From assembly GCA_903870055.1 (NCBI GenBank), contig CAIQBG010000047.1, positions 32,239 through 96,238 of the forward strand: 64,000 nt of DNA, written 5' to 3'. Position 1 is the first letter of the stretch. Each line of letters opens with the position of its first letter. Origin of the DNA: an uncultured Pseudomonadota bacterium (GTDB taxonomy: Bacteria > Pseudomonadota > Gammaproteobacteria > Burkholderiales > Rhodocyclaceae). Both the position numbers and the translations under genes were made by a program. The notes under the pieces were generated by a model. The model ran no database searches. It was given only the letters and a program-made list of their open reading frames with translations, and had not been told where the DNA came from. This document shows positions 1 through 9,067 of this stretch, in pieces.

Positions 1-530
1 GCCACACCCAGCTGACGGGCGATCTGCGAAGCCGAGAAAATGCCACGCACCATCTGGCGACCAGTCAGTGGATCCACATCAACCACAAGCGCATGGTTAC
101 GGTTATGCACCTTCAAGGTTTCGATGACATCAACCACTTTCACCTGAGCAACTTGCTTGAGCGTCAGCACTTCAATATCGTTCTGCGGTGTCATCACGTC
201 TTTGACGGTAATTTCACCGTGCTTCAGACCCTGCTTCTGCACACACTGCATGGGCTTCTCGCCCAGCACATCGGTTGCGGTTAGCAGGCCAACCACATCG
301 CCCTTGCTATCAGTCACCAGTAACGAACGAACCCCACGCGAAATCATCAGGTGATTCGCATGGCTGAGCAGCACATCCGAGCCTACCGTAGCAGCAACAA
401 TCTGTTTCAGATCCGTCATAACCTCTATGGCCGGCGAATCCGGCGTTACGATGTCTGCCTGGCTAGTCGGCAGATGAAAACCTGCGCCTTTTTCCAGGGA
501 ATTTACCTTGAGGATGATAGGACTGCTCAT
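1..530 (-). CDS. CBS-domain protein, 3' end outside window
   Basis: About 176 residues are visible; the C-terminus runs off the left edge. Two CBS-like repeats can be read. The first has the segment RSLLVTDSKGDVVGLLT (about residues 70-85), and the second has VKDVMTP followed by NHALVVDVD. CBS pairs usually bind adenosine-type ligands and act as regulatory modules, but no partner domain is visible here, so the target is unknown. The ATG start at 530 is supported by AGGAG eight bases upstream. It is divergent from the small membrane protein gene. Family call is firm; function is open. Confidence 0.85.
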   Translation of the reverse strand, partial: MSSPIILKVNSLEKGAGFHLPTSQADIVTPDSPAIEVMTDLKQIVAATVGSDVLLSHANHLMISRGVRSLLVTDSKGDVVGLLTATDVLGEKPMQCVQKQGLKHGEITVKDVMTPQNDIEVLTLKQVAQVKVVDVIETLKVHNRNHALVVDVDPLTGRQMVRGIFSASQIARQLGV

Positions 531-670
531 GCTGCTGTCTCCTTTGTTTGCCGCGGGGTTAGCCCGTGTTCTTGTTTGACTGCTATGTAATAGCGCGTCT
601 TAGCTGCACTTTACTATTAAACTTACAGAATTATCCAGACAATTTGTTGCTGCATTGCAAAGATCTCTTT
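531..670. other. Divergent intergenic region
   Basis: This 140-base, relatively AT-rich stretch lies between the divergent CBS-protein and small-membrane-protein genes and must hold their promoters. The only element I can assign is the AGGAG ribosome-binding site of the CBS gene at its left end. No convincing sigma-70 pair stands out. Confidence 0.5.
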
Positions 671-835
671 ATGACACGCATAAATCCCATCACCGCCCTG
701 ATCATCATCCTCTTTGGCCTGTTGCTATGGCAAATGAAGATGCAACACTGGGGCAGCTTTCTACTTCTCGTTGCCGCTGAAGCCGCATTGATTGCTGTAC
801 GCGCAACAGAATCGCAGAAATCGAAACGGCTTTAA
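671..835 (+). CDS. Small two-helix membrane protein, unknown function
   Basis: Predicted protein of 54 residues with two hydrophobic segments (about 7-19 and 26-42) and a basic C-terminal end (SQKSKRL), as in small inner-membrane proteins. I do not recognise the family. The ATG at 671 was chosen over an in-frame ATG at 566 because the upstream extension is Cys-rich, lacks a matching hydrophobic pattern and would fill the divergent promoter region. No strong ribosome-binding site is visible. The stop lies three bases before the Sco-type gene start, so the two are probably co-transcribed. Confidence 0.5.
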   Translation: MTRINPITALIIILFGLLLWQMKMQHWGSFLLLVAAEAALIAVRATESQKSKRL

Positions 836-838
836 GTG

Positions 839-1429
839 ATGGGTACGATAAAGCAATGGTTGCTCAGCCTAGTTACCGCGTTGCTGCTGGTGGGCTGTTC
901 CAGCCCCCCACCCTTCAAGGCGAAGCCTGTACCCGACAGCCCAGTTGCGCCTGCGTTCACGCTGACTGATCAATATGGTGCGCCACGTTCCCTTAGCGAC
1001 TTCAAGGGCAAAGTGGTCAGCCTCTTCTTTGGTTTTACCCACTGCCCCGACGTTTGCCCGACGCATCTGGCACGACAGGCAGAGGTGATGCGCCAGCTTG
1101 GCCCCTTGGCCGATCAGGTGGCCGTGCTCTTTGTCTCGCTGGACCCAGAGCGTGACACGACAGCCGCCCTTAAAATCTATATGGATGCCTTTGATCCACG
1201 ATTTATCGCGCTCACCGGTACCCCAGAAGCAACTGGCAAAGTCGCCAAGCAATACAAAATTTTCTGGCAAAAGACTCCCCTACCCGGGTCTGCGCTCATC
1301 TATACGATTGACCACACCACCCATAGTTTCGTAATCGATCAACAAGGCCGCTTGCGGCTAAGCGTACCGCATGAAATGCCGGCTGCTGATGTGACCCACG
1401 ATCTTAAACTGATGATAGAAACGAATTAA
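839..1429 (+). CDS. SCO1/SenC family copper chaperone lipoprotein
   Basis: Protein of 196 residues. An N-terminal hydrophobic helix ends in a lipobox with Cys20, predicting a lipoprotein anchored outside the inner membrane. The thioredoxin-like fold carries the copper-binding CxxxC motif (CPDVC, Cys69 and Cys73) and the downstream His in IDHTTHSF, the three expected ligands of Sco proteins. Known members deliver copper to the CuA site of cytochrome oxidase or reduce its cysteines. No oxidase genes are nearby, so the target is inferred from the family. A GTG at 836 is an alternative start; ATG 839 was preferred. Confidence 0.88.
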   Translation: MGTIKQWLLSLVTALLLVGCSSPPPFKAKPVPDSPVAPAFTLTDQYGAPRSLSDFKGKVVSLFFGFTHCPDVCPTHLARQAEVMRQLGPLADQVAVLFVSLDPERDTTAALKIYMDAFDPRFIALTGTPEATGKVAKQYKIFWQKTPLPGSALIYTIDHTTHSFVIDQQGRLRLSVPHEMPAADVTHDLKLMIETN

Positions 1430-1431
1430 CG

Positions 1432-2121
1432 ATGACTCAGTACACCTTTACGCCTCCTACCGAAACACTGATCCCGGTAGTCGGTTCAGACGCCCTGTTT
1501 CCCGTGCGCCGTATCTACTGCGTTGGGCGCAACTATGCCGAACATGCCCGTGAGATGGGCGCAGACCCGAATCGCGAGCCACCATTCTTCTTTTCAAAAC
1601 CGCGCGATGCAGTCGCGCCAGGCGGTGGCAACATTCCCTTCCCTCCCGCCACCAGCAACCTACAACATGAAGTAGAGCTGGTCGTCGCGCTGGCCAAAGG
1701 CGGCCTGAATATTGCTGAAGCGGATGCCCTCTCACACGTTTACGGCTACGCAACAGGTATTGATTTCACCCGTCGAGATTTGCAAATGATTGCCCGCGAA
1801 AAGTGCCACCCGTGGGAACCAGGCAAAGGCATGGATCGAGGTGCCCCAATCACGGCTATCGTTCCTGTGACCGCAGGCACACCAGCGTCTGATGCAGCGA
1901 TTTGGCTCAAAGTGAATGGTGAAACTCGTCAATCGGCCCGTCTGGATCAGGTGATCTGGTCAGTACCGGAAGTGATTAGCCGCTTGTCGCAATACTTTGA
2001 ACTAGCGGCAGGCGACCTCATTTTTACCGGAACGCCGGGTGGTGTTTCAACGGTGGCACGCGGTGACTCATTGATCTGCGGTATCGATGGACTTCCCGAG
2101 CTTGAGGTCACTCTGATCTAA
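1432..2121 (+). CDS. Fumarylacetoacetate hydrolase family protein
   Basis: Protein of 229 residues covering one FAH catalytic domain. The opening is typical of fumarylpyruvate-hydrolase-like members (IYCVGRNYAEHAREMG), metal-binding acidic residues are in HEVELVVAL, and GIDFTRRD and TGTPGGV are present. Family enzymes cleave C-C bonds of acylpyruvates or decarboxylate oxaloacetate in a divalent-metal-dependent way. Substrate cannot be set from sequence. It starts two bases after the Sco gene stop. Its last 54 bases overlap the 3' end of the convergent transglutaminase gene, so both reading frames are used there. Confidence 0.87.
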   Translation: MTQYTFTPPTETLIPVVGSDALFPVRRIYCVGRNYAEHAREMGADPNREPPFFFSKPRDAVAPGGGNIPFPPATSNLQHEVELVVALAKGGLNIAEADALSHVYGYATGIDFTRRDLQMIAREKCHPWEPGKGMDRGAPITAIVPVTAGTPASDAAIWLKVNGETRQSARLDQVIWSVPEVISRLSQYFELAAGDLIFTGTPGGVSTVARGDSLICGIDGLPELEVTLI

Positions 2122-3054
2122 GCCCATTTTCATTTCTGATTCCGGGGTCATCGTGACAGAGACTTCGAGCGAATGCTCACCACCGCCCACAACGACGCCG
2201 CGTAAAGGGATTACGTCGGCGTAATCCCGCCCGCAAGCCAGCGTAATAAATTCGTCTGTGACGGCTTTGCCGTTGGTAGGGTCAAGACCTAGCCAACCAT
2301 GGCCAGGGCACCAGGCTTCTACCCAGGCGTGGGTGGCATCGGCACCAATCAACCGCGGCTCACCCGGCAACGGATGCGTCAGAATATAACCGCTCATATA
2401 GCGCGCCGGAATGCCGACACCACGCAAAGCGGCGATCATCAGCTGGGCAAAGTCCTGGCAGACACCCCGTTTGGTTTTAAATACGTCAATTAGCGGCGTA
2501 CCGACCGTTGTTGCTTCGGGGTCAAATACAAACTCTTGAAAGATCGCTTGCGTCATGGCGAGCAACTGTTGATGCAAAGGCTTGCCAGAACCCAAGTGCG
2601 CCAAGGCCCAGGATTTTGCTTCGGGCAACGCCGGAATCATGGGCGAATCCACCAGATAAGGGGCGCAAGCTAATGCAAACCGTGTACCCGCTTGGTCGGT
2701 AGGATCGAAACTCCGACGCGCTAAGCTCTTGCCTGTCCAGATGGTGCTCTGTGTCGGCCACACCGGCGCTCGTACCGAGACATCCATACGGGCCTGAACG
2801 CTCAGTAGGCGATGTGGCACATTAATCGCAAAGTCACGATAACGATTACCGTAGAAATCGATCCCTTCTGTAGATTCAGAGAGTGTTTGATTAACGTTTA
2901 ACACGCTACGATGCACCTGCTGATCGTTCCGATCCACTGGAATCAGGTGGGCGCGGTGACGCGCATTGCTGACCGAGTAGGCATAGCAATACTCTGTGTC
3001 ATGCGCGACGTGATATCGCTTCCAGGCAGACAGCGGGTGGGATGTGCCGCTCAT
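2068..3054 (-). CDS. Transglutaminase-like cysteine peptidase (small), last gene of Anbu operon
   Basis: Protein of 328 residues: an N-terminal bacterial transglutaminase N domain (about 10-95), then the transglutaminase core. The catalytic triad is visible: Cys199 in RGVCQDFA, His in ATHAWVEAW, Asp in GLDPTNG. In bacteria this fold usually acts as a peptidase or amidase, or catalyses amide exchange. It is the last gene of the six-gene operon. Its ATG overlaps the stop of the fused ATP-grasp/alpha-E gene by four bases, which suggests translational coupling. The last 18 codons are antisense to the FAH gene. Substrate is unknown. Confidence 0.9.
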   Translation of the reverse strand: MSGTSHPLSAWKRYHVAHDTEYCYAYSVSNARHRAHLIPVDRNDQQVHRSVLNVNQTLSESTEGIDFYGNRYRDFAINVPHRLLSVQARMDVSVRAPVWPTQSTIWTGKSLARRSFDPTDQAGTRFALACAPYLVDSPMIPALPEAKSWALAHLGSGKPLHQQLLAMTQAIFQEFVFDPEATTVGTPLIDVFKTKRGVCQDFAQLMIAALRGVGIPARYMSGYILTHPLPGEPRLIGADATHAWVEAWCPGHGWLGLDPTNGKAVTDEFITLACGRDYADVIPLRGVVVGGGEHSLEVSVTMTPESEMKMGLDQSDLKLGKSIDTADQ

Positions 3055-5603
3055 AGCAGTGATACGCCGGGTTCACTGACGCTGAAGTAGCGCGCCGCCA
3101 GCAAATCGCTCAGCACCACGATTTCTTGGCTCAGGATTATGAAGGCCTGACGCAGCGCCGCTAACTCTGGGATATCCCCAATGGCCCACTCCGTGAGCTT
3201 GATACCAGTCTGCTCTAGCCCGACAATAGCGCCACCGGTATCTTCACCCAGGCGTTGCAACGCCTGCTGCACGCCTTCGACTTGAAAGCGTAATGAGCGA
3301 GGGTTTGTCGCATCAAGCAGCACAATGCTACGTAGCGCGCGCCAACTGGCTAACCCAGTAGTCTGGCTTCGGAAAGAACCTGATGAATCTGTGAGATCGA
3401 GGAGCCAATCCAGTGGCTGCGATGACTCCGCACTAGATGCACCGTCATCACCTGCCTGCTGTAATTGGCTGACTGCTACAGAAAGTGCGGCGGCCAAGAG
3501 CACCAATCGCTCTAGCCTTCTTCCCAATGATAGAAAACGCCAACCGGCATCCCGGTTCATGGCATCCAGAGAAAAACCCGAGAGCGCAGCCAACCCGGCT
3601 ACGGCACGATCTAACCAGACGAGGGTAGGACCGAGTGTGCCGTTCGTCATAAGCGCCTGATCATTAACCAAACGGTTCATGGCACGCCAGTGGTCGTGCG
3701 AGAGACGATCTCGTAACGAAAAACCAACACGCCCTAGCTCTCCTAGGGTTTGTGCCAATCCTTGCGGATACAACGGATTTGTAGCGCAACTAATGAGGGC
3801 TTCAACAGGAATGCGCGCCGCATCCTTACTGCCCTCAGATAACCCTACCAATCCATAACGCCAAACCAACTCATGCAGCGCAACCACACCGTGGCGACGT
3901 GAATGATGCAGCCGTTCACTCAGCGTCAGTCTAAGCAAGCGTGCCATACCCTCAGCCCGTTCTGTGTAACGCCCCATCCAGAAAAGATTCTCGGCAACGC
4001 GTGATGGCACCCCTGTATGAATGACAGGAGACATACCGGAAGGCGCGTCGGCTTTAAACGGGAGCTCTTCGTTGTCACCTGCTTGCAGCACCCAGGTGTC
4101 CTTGGAGGCACCGCCCCGTTGCATTGAAACCACACGGGCATCGCGATGCGATTCGACGCGAGTTAGGCCGCCGGGCATGACCTGATACCCTTGCCCCGCT
4201 GCCACCGCGTAGGCACGCAAACCCACCGAACGCGCATCGAGTTGTAAAGCACCGGGACGCCGATTAAGCACGGGCGCCTGCGAGAGTCGCACCCATTCTT
4301 GCGCAACGAAACGATCCGGGCTCGCTTCAATACGTGCGATCAGATTTCCCCGCGCTGCTTCATCCAGATCCTGACCAAAGATGGGTGGAAAATCTCTCAG
4401 ACCCTGCACCGATTTAATAACCAGATCTTCCAGGTTAGAGCGCACATAATCCATGGCAGCGGCTTCACCACACCACCAGGTAGCGACGGAAGGTAGCGCG
4501 AGCTCTTCCCCCAGGAGAAAACGGCATGCTGCCGGCAAAAATCCCTGAAGGGCAACAGATTCGACCACCCCACTGCCTAGTGCATTTGCCATCAGGACTT
4601 TACCCTGACGGGCACAATCTGTGAGGCCGGCAATACCGAGCGCTGAATCACTGCGTAGTTCAAGCGGATCACAGTACACATCATCCTGTCGGCGCAGAAT
4701 GGCATGGACACGCTGTAAGCCACTAATTGTTTTTAACCAAACACAGCCATCGCGCACGGCAAGATCGCCCCCTTCTACCAACGGGAAGCCTAGGTAACGT
4801 GCCAGCAGGCTGTGCTCATAATAGGTTTCATTGAGCGGCCCGGGGGTAAGCACGACGACGCGGGGAGACTCGTCACCACAGGGCGCATGCAAAGCCAGTG
4901 ATTCACGCAGCGCCGAGAAAAAACCCGTCAGCGAAGCGACCGGCATCTGGGCCAGCAGCTCGGGAAAAGCCCGCGTCATAATCATGCGGTTTTCGAGCGC
5001 ATAGCCTGCACCAGAGGGTGCCTGCGTCCGGTCAGCCACGACCCACCACTGACCATCAGGTGCACGTAGCAAATCTGCAGCGTAACTATGCAGAAAGATA
5101 TTGGCGGGCGCTTTGGTGCCAAACGCAGCCGGTAGCCAGCCGCCCGCCCCAAAAATCACTTCAGGCGGAATAATGCCTTGGTGTAGCAACGTCTGTGGCC
5201 CATAGAGATCAGCCAACACCCGATTGAGCAAGCGGGCGCGCTGTGCCAGTCCATAAGAGAGCGATGCCCATTCTTCTCCTGGCAATACCAGGGGCAACTC
5301 ATCTAAGGCCCATGGCCGATCTTTGCCCTGCGGATCTGCATAAATGGTGTACGTGATGCCTTCATCACGAATGTGCTGCTGGGCACTCGCCAGACGCGAC
5401 TCAATATCTGCTGGCCGGGTACCGCCCAAAAGTTCGATAAGCGGCAGCCAATGCGGGCGAGCCGACCCATCCGGTTCGCAAAGCTCATCGTACCGTTCTG
5501 CACCCGCTGCCCGCCGCGCATAGCCGGCGAGTAGCGTTGACGATGCTGACTGTGTCTGCGTCTGTGATTGACTTTGAGATTGCAGCGTGAGGGCCGGTTG
5601 CAT
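3051..5603 (-). CDS. Circularly permuted ATP-grasp / alpha-E fusion protein
   Basis: Protein of 850 residues joining two modules that are separate genes at the other end of the operon. Residues ~30-510 are a circularly permuted ATP-grasp ligase ending in the GGASKDTWV block, also found as GGGTKDTWV in the stand-alone paralogue. Residues ~530-850 are an alpha-helical alpha-E domain starting with NLFWMGRYTERAE. ATP-grasp enzymes activate carboxylates with ATP to form amide bonds; alpha-E domains are of unknown function and co-occur with them. A Ser/Gln/Thr tract (residues ~8-22) precedes the ligase. Placed between two transglutaminase genes, it is likely a peptide- or amine-ligating enzyme of unknown substrate. 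Confidence 0.9.
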   Translation of the reverse strand: MQPALTLQSQSQSQTQTQSASSTLLAGYARRAAGAERYDELCEPDGSARPHWLPLIELLGGTRPADIESRLASAQQHIRDEGITYTIYADPQGKDRPWALDELPLVLPGEEWASLSYGLAQRARLLNRVLADLYGPQTLLHQGIIPPEVIFGAGGWLPAAFGTKAPANIFLHSYAADLLRAPDGQWWVVADRTQAPSGAGYALENRMIMTRAFPELLAQMPVASLTGFFSALRESLALHAPCGDESPRVVVLTPGPLNETYYEHSLLARYLGFPLVEGGDLAVRDGCVWLKTISGLQRVHAILRRQDDVYCDPLELRSDSALGIAGLTDCARQGKVLMANALGSGVVESVALQGFLPAACRFLLGEELALPSVATWWCGEAAAMDYVRSNLEDLVIKSVQGLRDFPPIFGQDLDEAARGNLIARIEASPDRFVAQEWVRLSQAPVLNRRPGALQLDARSVGLRAYAVAAGQGYQVMPGGLTRVESHRDARVVSMQRGGASKDTWVLQAGDNEELPFKADAPSGMSPVIHTGVPSRVAENLFWMGRYTERAEGMARLLRLTLSERLHHSRRHGVVALHELVWRYGLVGLSEGSKDAARIPVEALISCATNPLYPQGLAQTLGELGRVGFSLRDRLSHDHWRAMNRLVNDQALMTNGTLGPTLVWLDRAVAGLAALSGFSLDAMNRDAGWRFLSLGRRLERLVLLAAALSVAVSQLQQAGDDGASSAESSQPLDWLLDLTDSSGSFRSQTTGLASWRALRSIVLLDATNPRSLRFQVEGVQQALQRLGEDTGGAIVGLEQTGIKLTEWAIGDIPELAALRQAFIILSQEIVVLSDLLAARYFSVSEPGVSLL

Positions 5604-5628
5604 AGGGTTGTACGAAAGGATTCTCTAC

Positions 5629-8600
5629 TCAGGTCAGACGCAAATCCAGCGTAAACGGGAAATCCGGGTTGAGATGGCCTTTGCCGACACGGATTTCTCC
5701 TGGAGTATGACCGATCCGGAAGAAGCGTGCTAGACGACGTGCCTCGGCTTCATAGGCGTTGACGGGGAACGACTCGTAACTTAAGCCACCCGGATGTGTT
5801 ACATGGTATTGGCAACCGCCCAGTGAACGGTCGGACCAGGTATCCACCAGATCAAAGGTCAGCGGGGCGTGTACGCCAATTGTGGGATGAAGGCAGTTAG
5901 GTGGTTGCCAGGCACGATAGCGTACTCCGGCAATATATTCTCCCTGCACGCCAGTCGGATGGAGCGGCACTCTTTCCCCATTACAAGTGACGACATGCCG
6001 TCCCTCGACAAACCCATTGACCTTAACCTGCACCCGTTCGAGAGAAGAGTCGACATAACGGACGGTGCCACCCTGTCCGCCCTCTTCACCCATCACGTGC
6101 CATGGCTCTAAGGCCATGCGAATGTCTATGCGGACGTTCTGCACATCCATCTCTCCGATATGCGGGAAACGGAATTCGAAGTGTGGTGCAAACCATTCAG
6201 CCTTAAAGGCATAACCCGACTGGTTGAGATCTTCAATCACATCACATAGATCTGCCCAGACGAAATGCGGCAGCATGTAACGATCATGCAACCCGGTTCC
6301 CCAACGGATCAGACTTTCTGGTTGATACGGTTTCTGCCAGAAACGCGCTACCAACGCGCGCATGAGTAATTGCTGCGCCAGGCTCATGCGGGCATGTGGC
6401 GGCATTTCAAAGGCGCGCATTTCGAGCAGGCCCAAACGACCAGTTGCGCTGTCAGGCGAATAGAGTTTGTCGATACAGAACTCGGCACGATGGGTATTAC
6501 CGGTGACATCTACCAACAGGTTACGCAGTGCACGATCCACCATCCATGGCGCCACGTTTTCGAACATCGACTGTTTCTGACGCAGCTCTTCAAACGCTAC
6601 CTCAAGTTCTCGCACGGATTCGTGTCGTGCTTCATCAACACGAGGGGCTTGGCTCGTTGGACCGATAAAGAGTCCTGAGAACAAATACGAGAGCGCTGGG
6701 TGGTTATGCCAGTAGCCCACCATGCTGGCCAACAAATCTGGGCGGCGCAAGAATGGTGAGTCGCTAGGCGTAGCGCCACCCAGCACAAAGTGATTGCCAC
6801 CTCCCGTACCTGTATGGCGACCATCCACCATGAACTTTTCGGTGGAAAGGCGCGTCTGATGCGCCGCTTCGTAGAGGAAGTTCGTATGATGCGTCAGCTC
6901 ATCCCAGCTTACGGCTGGCTGGACGTTCACTTCGATAACCCCAGGATCTGGAGTAACGCGCAACACGGTGAGCCGCGCATCACGCGGTGGTTCATAGCCT
7001 TCGATAATAATCGGCAAACCCATGGTTTCCGCAGTTGATTCAACCGCCGCAAGCACCTCTAAATAATCTTCGAGGCATGTCGTAGGCGGCATGAACACAT
7101 ACAGCTTGCCATTCCGCGGTTCGGCACACATGAACGTACGAGTAATCCATGATGCAGATTCGAACGACGCCGGTTTCTTGAACGCATCAAGCGGATCACT
7201 GCTCAGGCTGCGCCTTGCAGCAGGTAACAAACTCTCTTGCGCAGGCTTTTTAGCAGCGCCACCAACACGTAGCCGCAATTGCGCATGCGAAGGGAGTGCT
7301 GCCTGTTCGATACTCGGGTCTGCCTGATTGATATACGGGAAGTCGCCACGACTAACCCAAGGCTGCGAATCTAGCGGCAAACGATACCCAATCGGGGAGT
7401 CTCCCGGAATCAGATAGCAGCGCTCATCTCGCAAAAACCAGGGACCACTTTGCCAACCTTGACCGTCTGGATTTTTAGCAATAGGAAGCACCTGCCCAAT
7501 TGTCTTATCGAGCCCCTGCATATAGACTTTACGTAGCCGATCCCGCTCTAACTCATCATCCAGACGTGCATCAAACGGATCCACGTTTTCCGGGAGTCGA
7601 CGTTCACGCCACAGGTAATACCAGACGTCTTCAAAGGCTGGGAAAACCCACTTCGGCAATACGCTCAGTCGTTCGGCAACGCCACGCAAGAACACACCAG
7701 CATCTTCGGCAGAAACACCGTAATCCACCGATTCATCGGCCACCAGATTCGGATTTAGCCAGAGTGGCTCACCATCTTTGCGCCAGTAGATGTTGAGTGA
7801 CCAGCGCGGCAGCTGCTCACCGGGATACCACTTACCCTGTCCATAATGCCGCAGCCCGAATGGTGCGTACTCTTTGCGTAGCTTATCAAGCAAGGTCGCG
7901 CTAAGGATGCGTTTGGTCGGACCCATGGCTTCGGTATTCCACTCAGCCCCATCGCGGTCATCAACTGATACAAAAGTAGGTTCGCCGCCCTGCGTCAGGC
8001 GCACATCCAGGCGCTGCAGATCTGCGTCAACTTGTGCCCCAATGTTGTCGATCTCAAGCCAATCTTCTTCGGTGTAAGGCTTGGTCACGCGTGGCGCTTC
8101 CCAGATACGGGTAACGCTCATGCTGTGCTCAAACTCACATTCGCACTTATCGGTTGCCCCACTTACCGGTGCAGCAGAGCCCGGATCGGGGGAACACGCG
8201 ACGGGTATATGGCCTTCGCCTGCCAACAGCCCCGATGTGGGATCCAATCCCACCCAACCGGCGCCAGGCAGATAGACTTCGCACCAGGCATGCAGATCCG
8301 TAAAGTCTATTTCAGTGCCGGACGGACCATCAAGCGACTTTACATCGGGCGCCAACTGAATCAGGTACCCGGAAACAAAGCGCGCGGCCAACCCCAGATG
8401 ACGCATCACTTGAACCAGTAGCCAGGCCGAATCACGGCATGAACCCGTGCGTTTGGTGAGCGTTTCTTCTGGCGTCTGTACACCAGGCTCCATCCGGATG
8501 GTGTAGCCAATGTCCTGTTGAATACGCTGATTAAGTCCCACCAGAAAATCGATGGTGCGTACTTTTTCATGCGGAATCGTCTTCAGATAAGCGGTGAGAT

Positions 8601-8976
8601 TCGGTGTTGGCGTCAAACAGGCACGATAAGGCTGCAACTCATGCGCCTGCTCGGCCGGATAGGAAAATGGGTATTCTTCCGCTTCAGGTTCTAGAAAGAA
8701 GTCGAAGGGATTGTGCACGGCCATTTCAGCCACGAAGTCGACTTCAATGCGGAACTCGGTTGTCTTTTCCTCAAAAACCATGCGGGCCAGATAGTTAGCC
8801 TGCGGGTCTTGTTGCCAGTTGATGAAATGATCACCTGGAATGACGCGCATCGAGTAACTAAGAATACGTGTCCGCGCATGCGGACAGGGCCTCAGCCGGA
8901 TGATCTGCGGCCCTAGGTTAATAGGGCGATCATAGCGGTAGTGGGTAACGTGGTTTAGTGCAACATGAATGGACAC
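5629..8976 (-). CDS. Large transglutaminase/DUF2126 protein
   Basis: Protein of 1115 residues. An N-terminal transglutaminase N domain (~1-100) is followed by a transglutaminase core (~150-275) with triad residues Cys180 (GSCRDSAW), His in DLHAWCEVY and Asp in GLDPTSG. The remaining ~800 residues match the long DUF2126 extension that follows this type of transglutaminase. Conserved-looking His/Gly-rich segments (HHTNFLYEA, GGGNHFVLGG, YWHNHPALSY) suggest a second catalytic or metal-binding module, but its activity is not known. It follows Anbu after a 91-base gap with no apparent gene and precedes the fused ligase by 25 bases. Confidence 0.9.
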   Translation of the reverse strand: MSIHVALNHVTHYRYDRPINLGPQIIRLRPCPHARTRILSYSMRVIPGDHFINWQQDPQANYLARMVFEEKTTEFRIEVDFVAEMAVHNPFDFFLEPEAEEYPFSYPAEQAHELQPYRACLTPTPNLTAYLKTIPHEKVRTIDFLVGLNQRIQQDIGYTIRMEPGVQTPEETLTKRTGSCRDSAWLLVQVMRHLGLAARFVSGYLIQLAPDVKSLDGPSGTEIDFTDLHAWCEVYLPGAGWVGLDPTSGLLAGEGHIPVACSPDPGSAAPVSGATDKCECEFEHSMSVTRIWEAPRVTKPYTEEDWLEIDNIGAQVDADLQRLDVRLTQGGEPTFVSVDDRDGAEWNTEAMGPTKRILSATLLDKLRKEYAPFGLRHYGQGKWYPGEQLPRWSLNIYWRKDGEPLWLNPNLVADESVDYGVSAEDAGVFLRGVAERLSVLPKWVFPAFEDVWYYLWRERRLPENVDPFDARLDDELERDRLRKVYMQGLDKTIGQVLPIAKNPDGQGWQSGPWFLRDERCYLIPGDSPIGYRLPLDSQPWVSRGDFPYINQADPSIEQAALPSHAQLRLRVGGAAKKPAQESLLPAARRSLSSDPLDAFKKPASFESASWITRTFMCAEPRNGKLYVFMPPTTCLEDYLEVLAAVESTAETMGLPIIIEGYEPPRDARLTVLRVTPDPGVIEVNVQPAVSWDELTHHTNFLYEAAHQTRLSTEKFMVDGRHTGTGGGNHFVLGGATPSDSPFLRRPDLLASMVGYWHNHPALSYLFSGLFIGPTSQAPRVDEARHESVRELEVAFEELRQKQSMFENVAPWMVDRALRNLLVDVTGNTHRAEFCIDKLYSPDSATGRLGLLEMRAFEMPPHARMSLAQQLLMRALVARFWQKPYQPESLIRWGTGLHDRYMLPHFVWADLCDVIEDLNQSGYAFKAEWFAPHFEFRFPHIGEMDVQNVRIDIRMALEPWHVMGEEGGQGGTVRYVDSSLERVQVKVNGFVEGRHVVTCNGERVPLHPTGVQGEYIAGVRYRAWQPPNCLHPTIGVHAPLTFDLVDTWSDRSLGGCQYHVTHPGGLSYESFPVNAYEAEARRLARFFRIGHTPGEIRVGKGHLNPDFPFTLDLRLT

Positions 8977-9067
8977 AACGCAGCTCCGGAAATGTCATAG
9001 GACACCCTTACTACGCAAAAGCTGTGCCAATCTGGTGCAGATGGCGGCCTATTTAGCCGCCAGGTCT

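Noticed and set aside
869..1270. Minus-strand open frame of 133 codons within the Sco gene
   Set aside because: Shadow of a strongly supported gene with signal peptide and metal motif; no recognisable domain.
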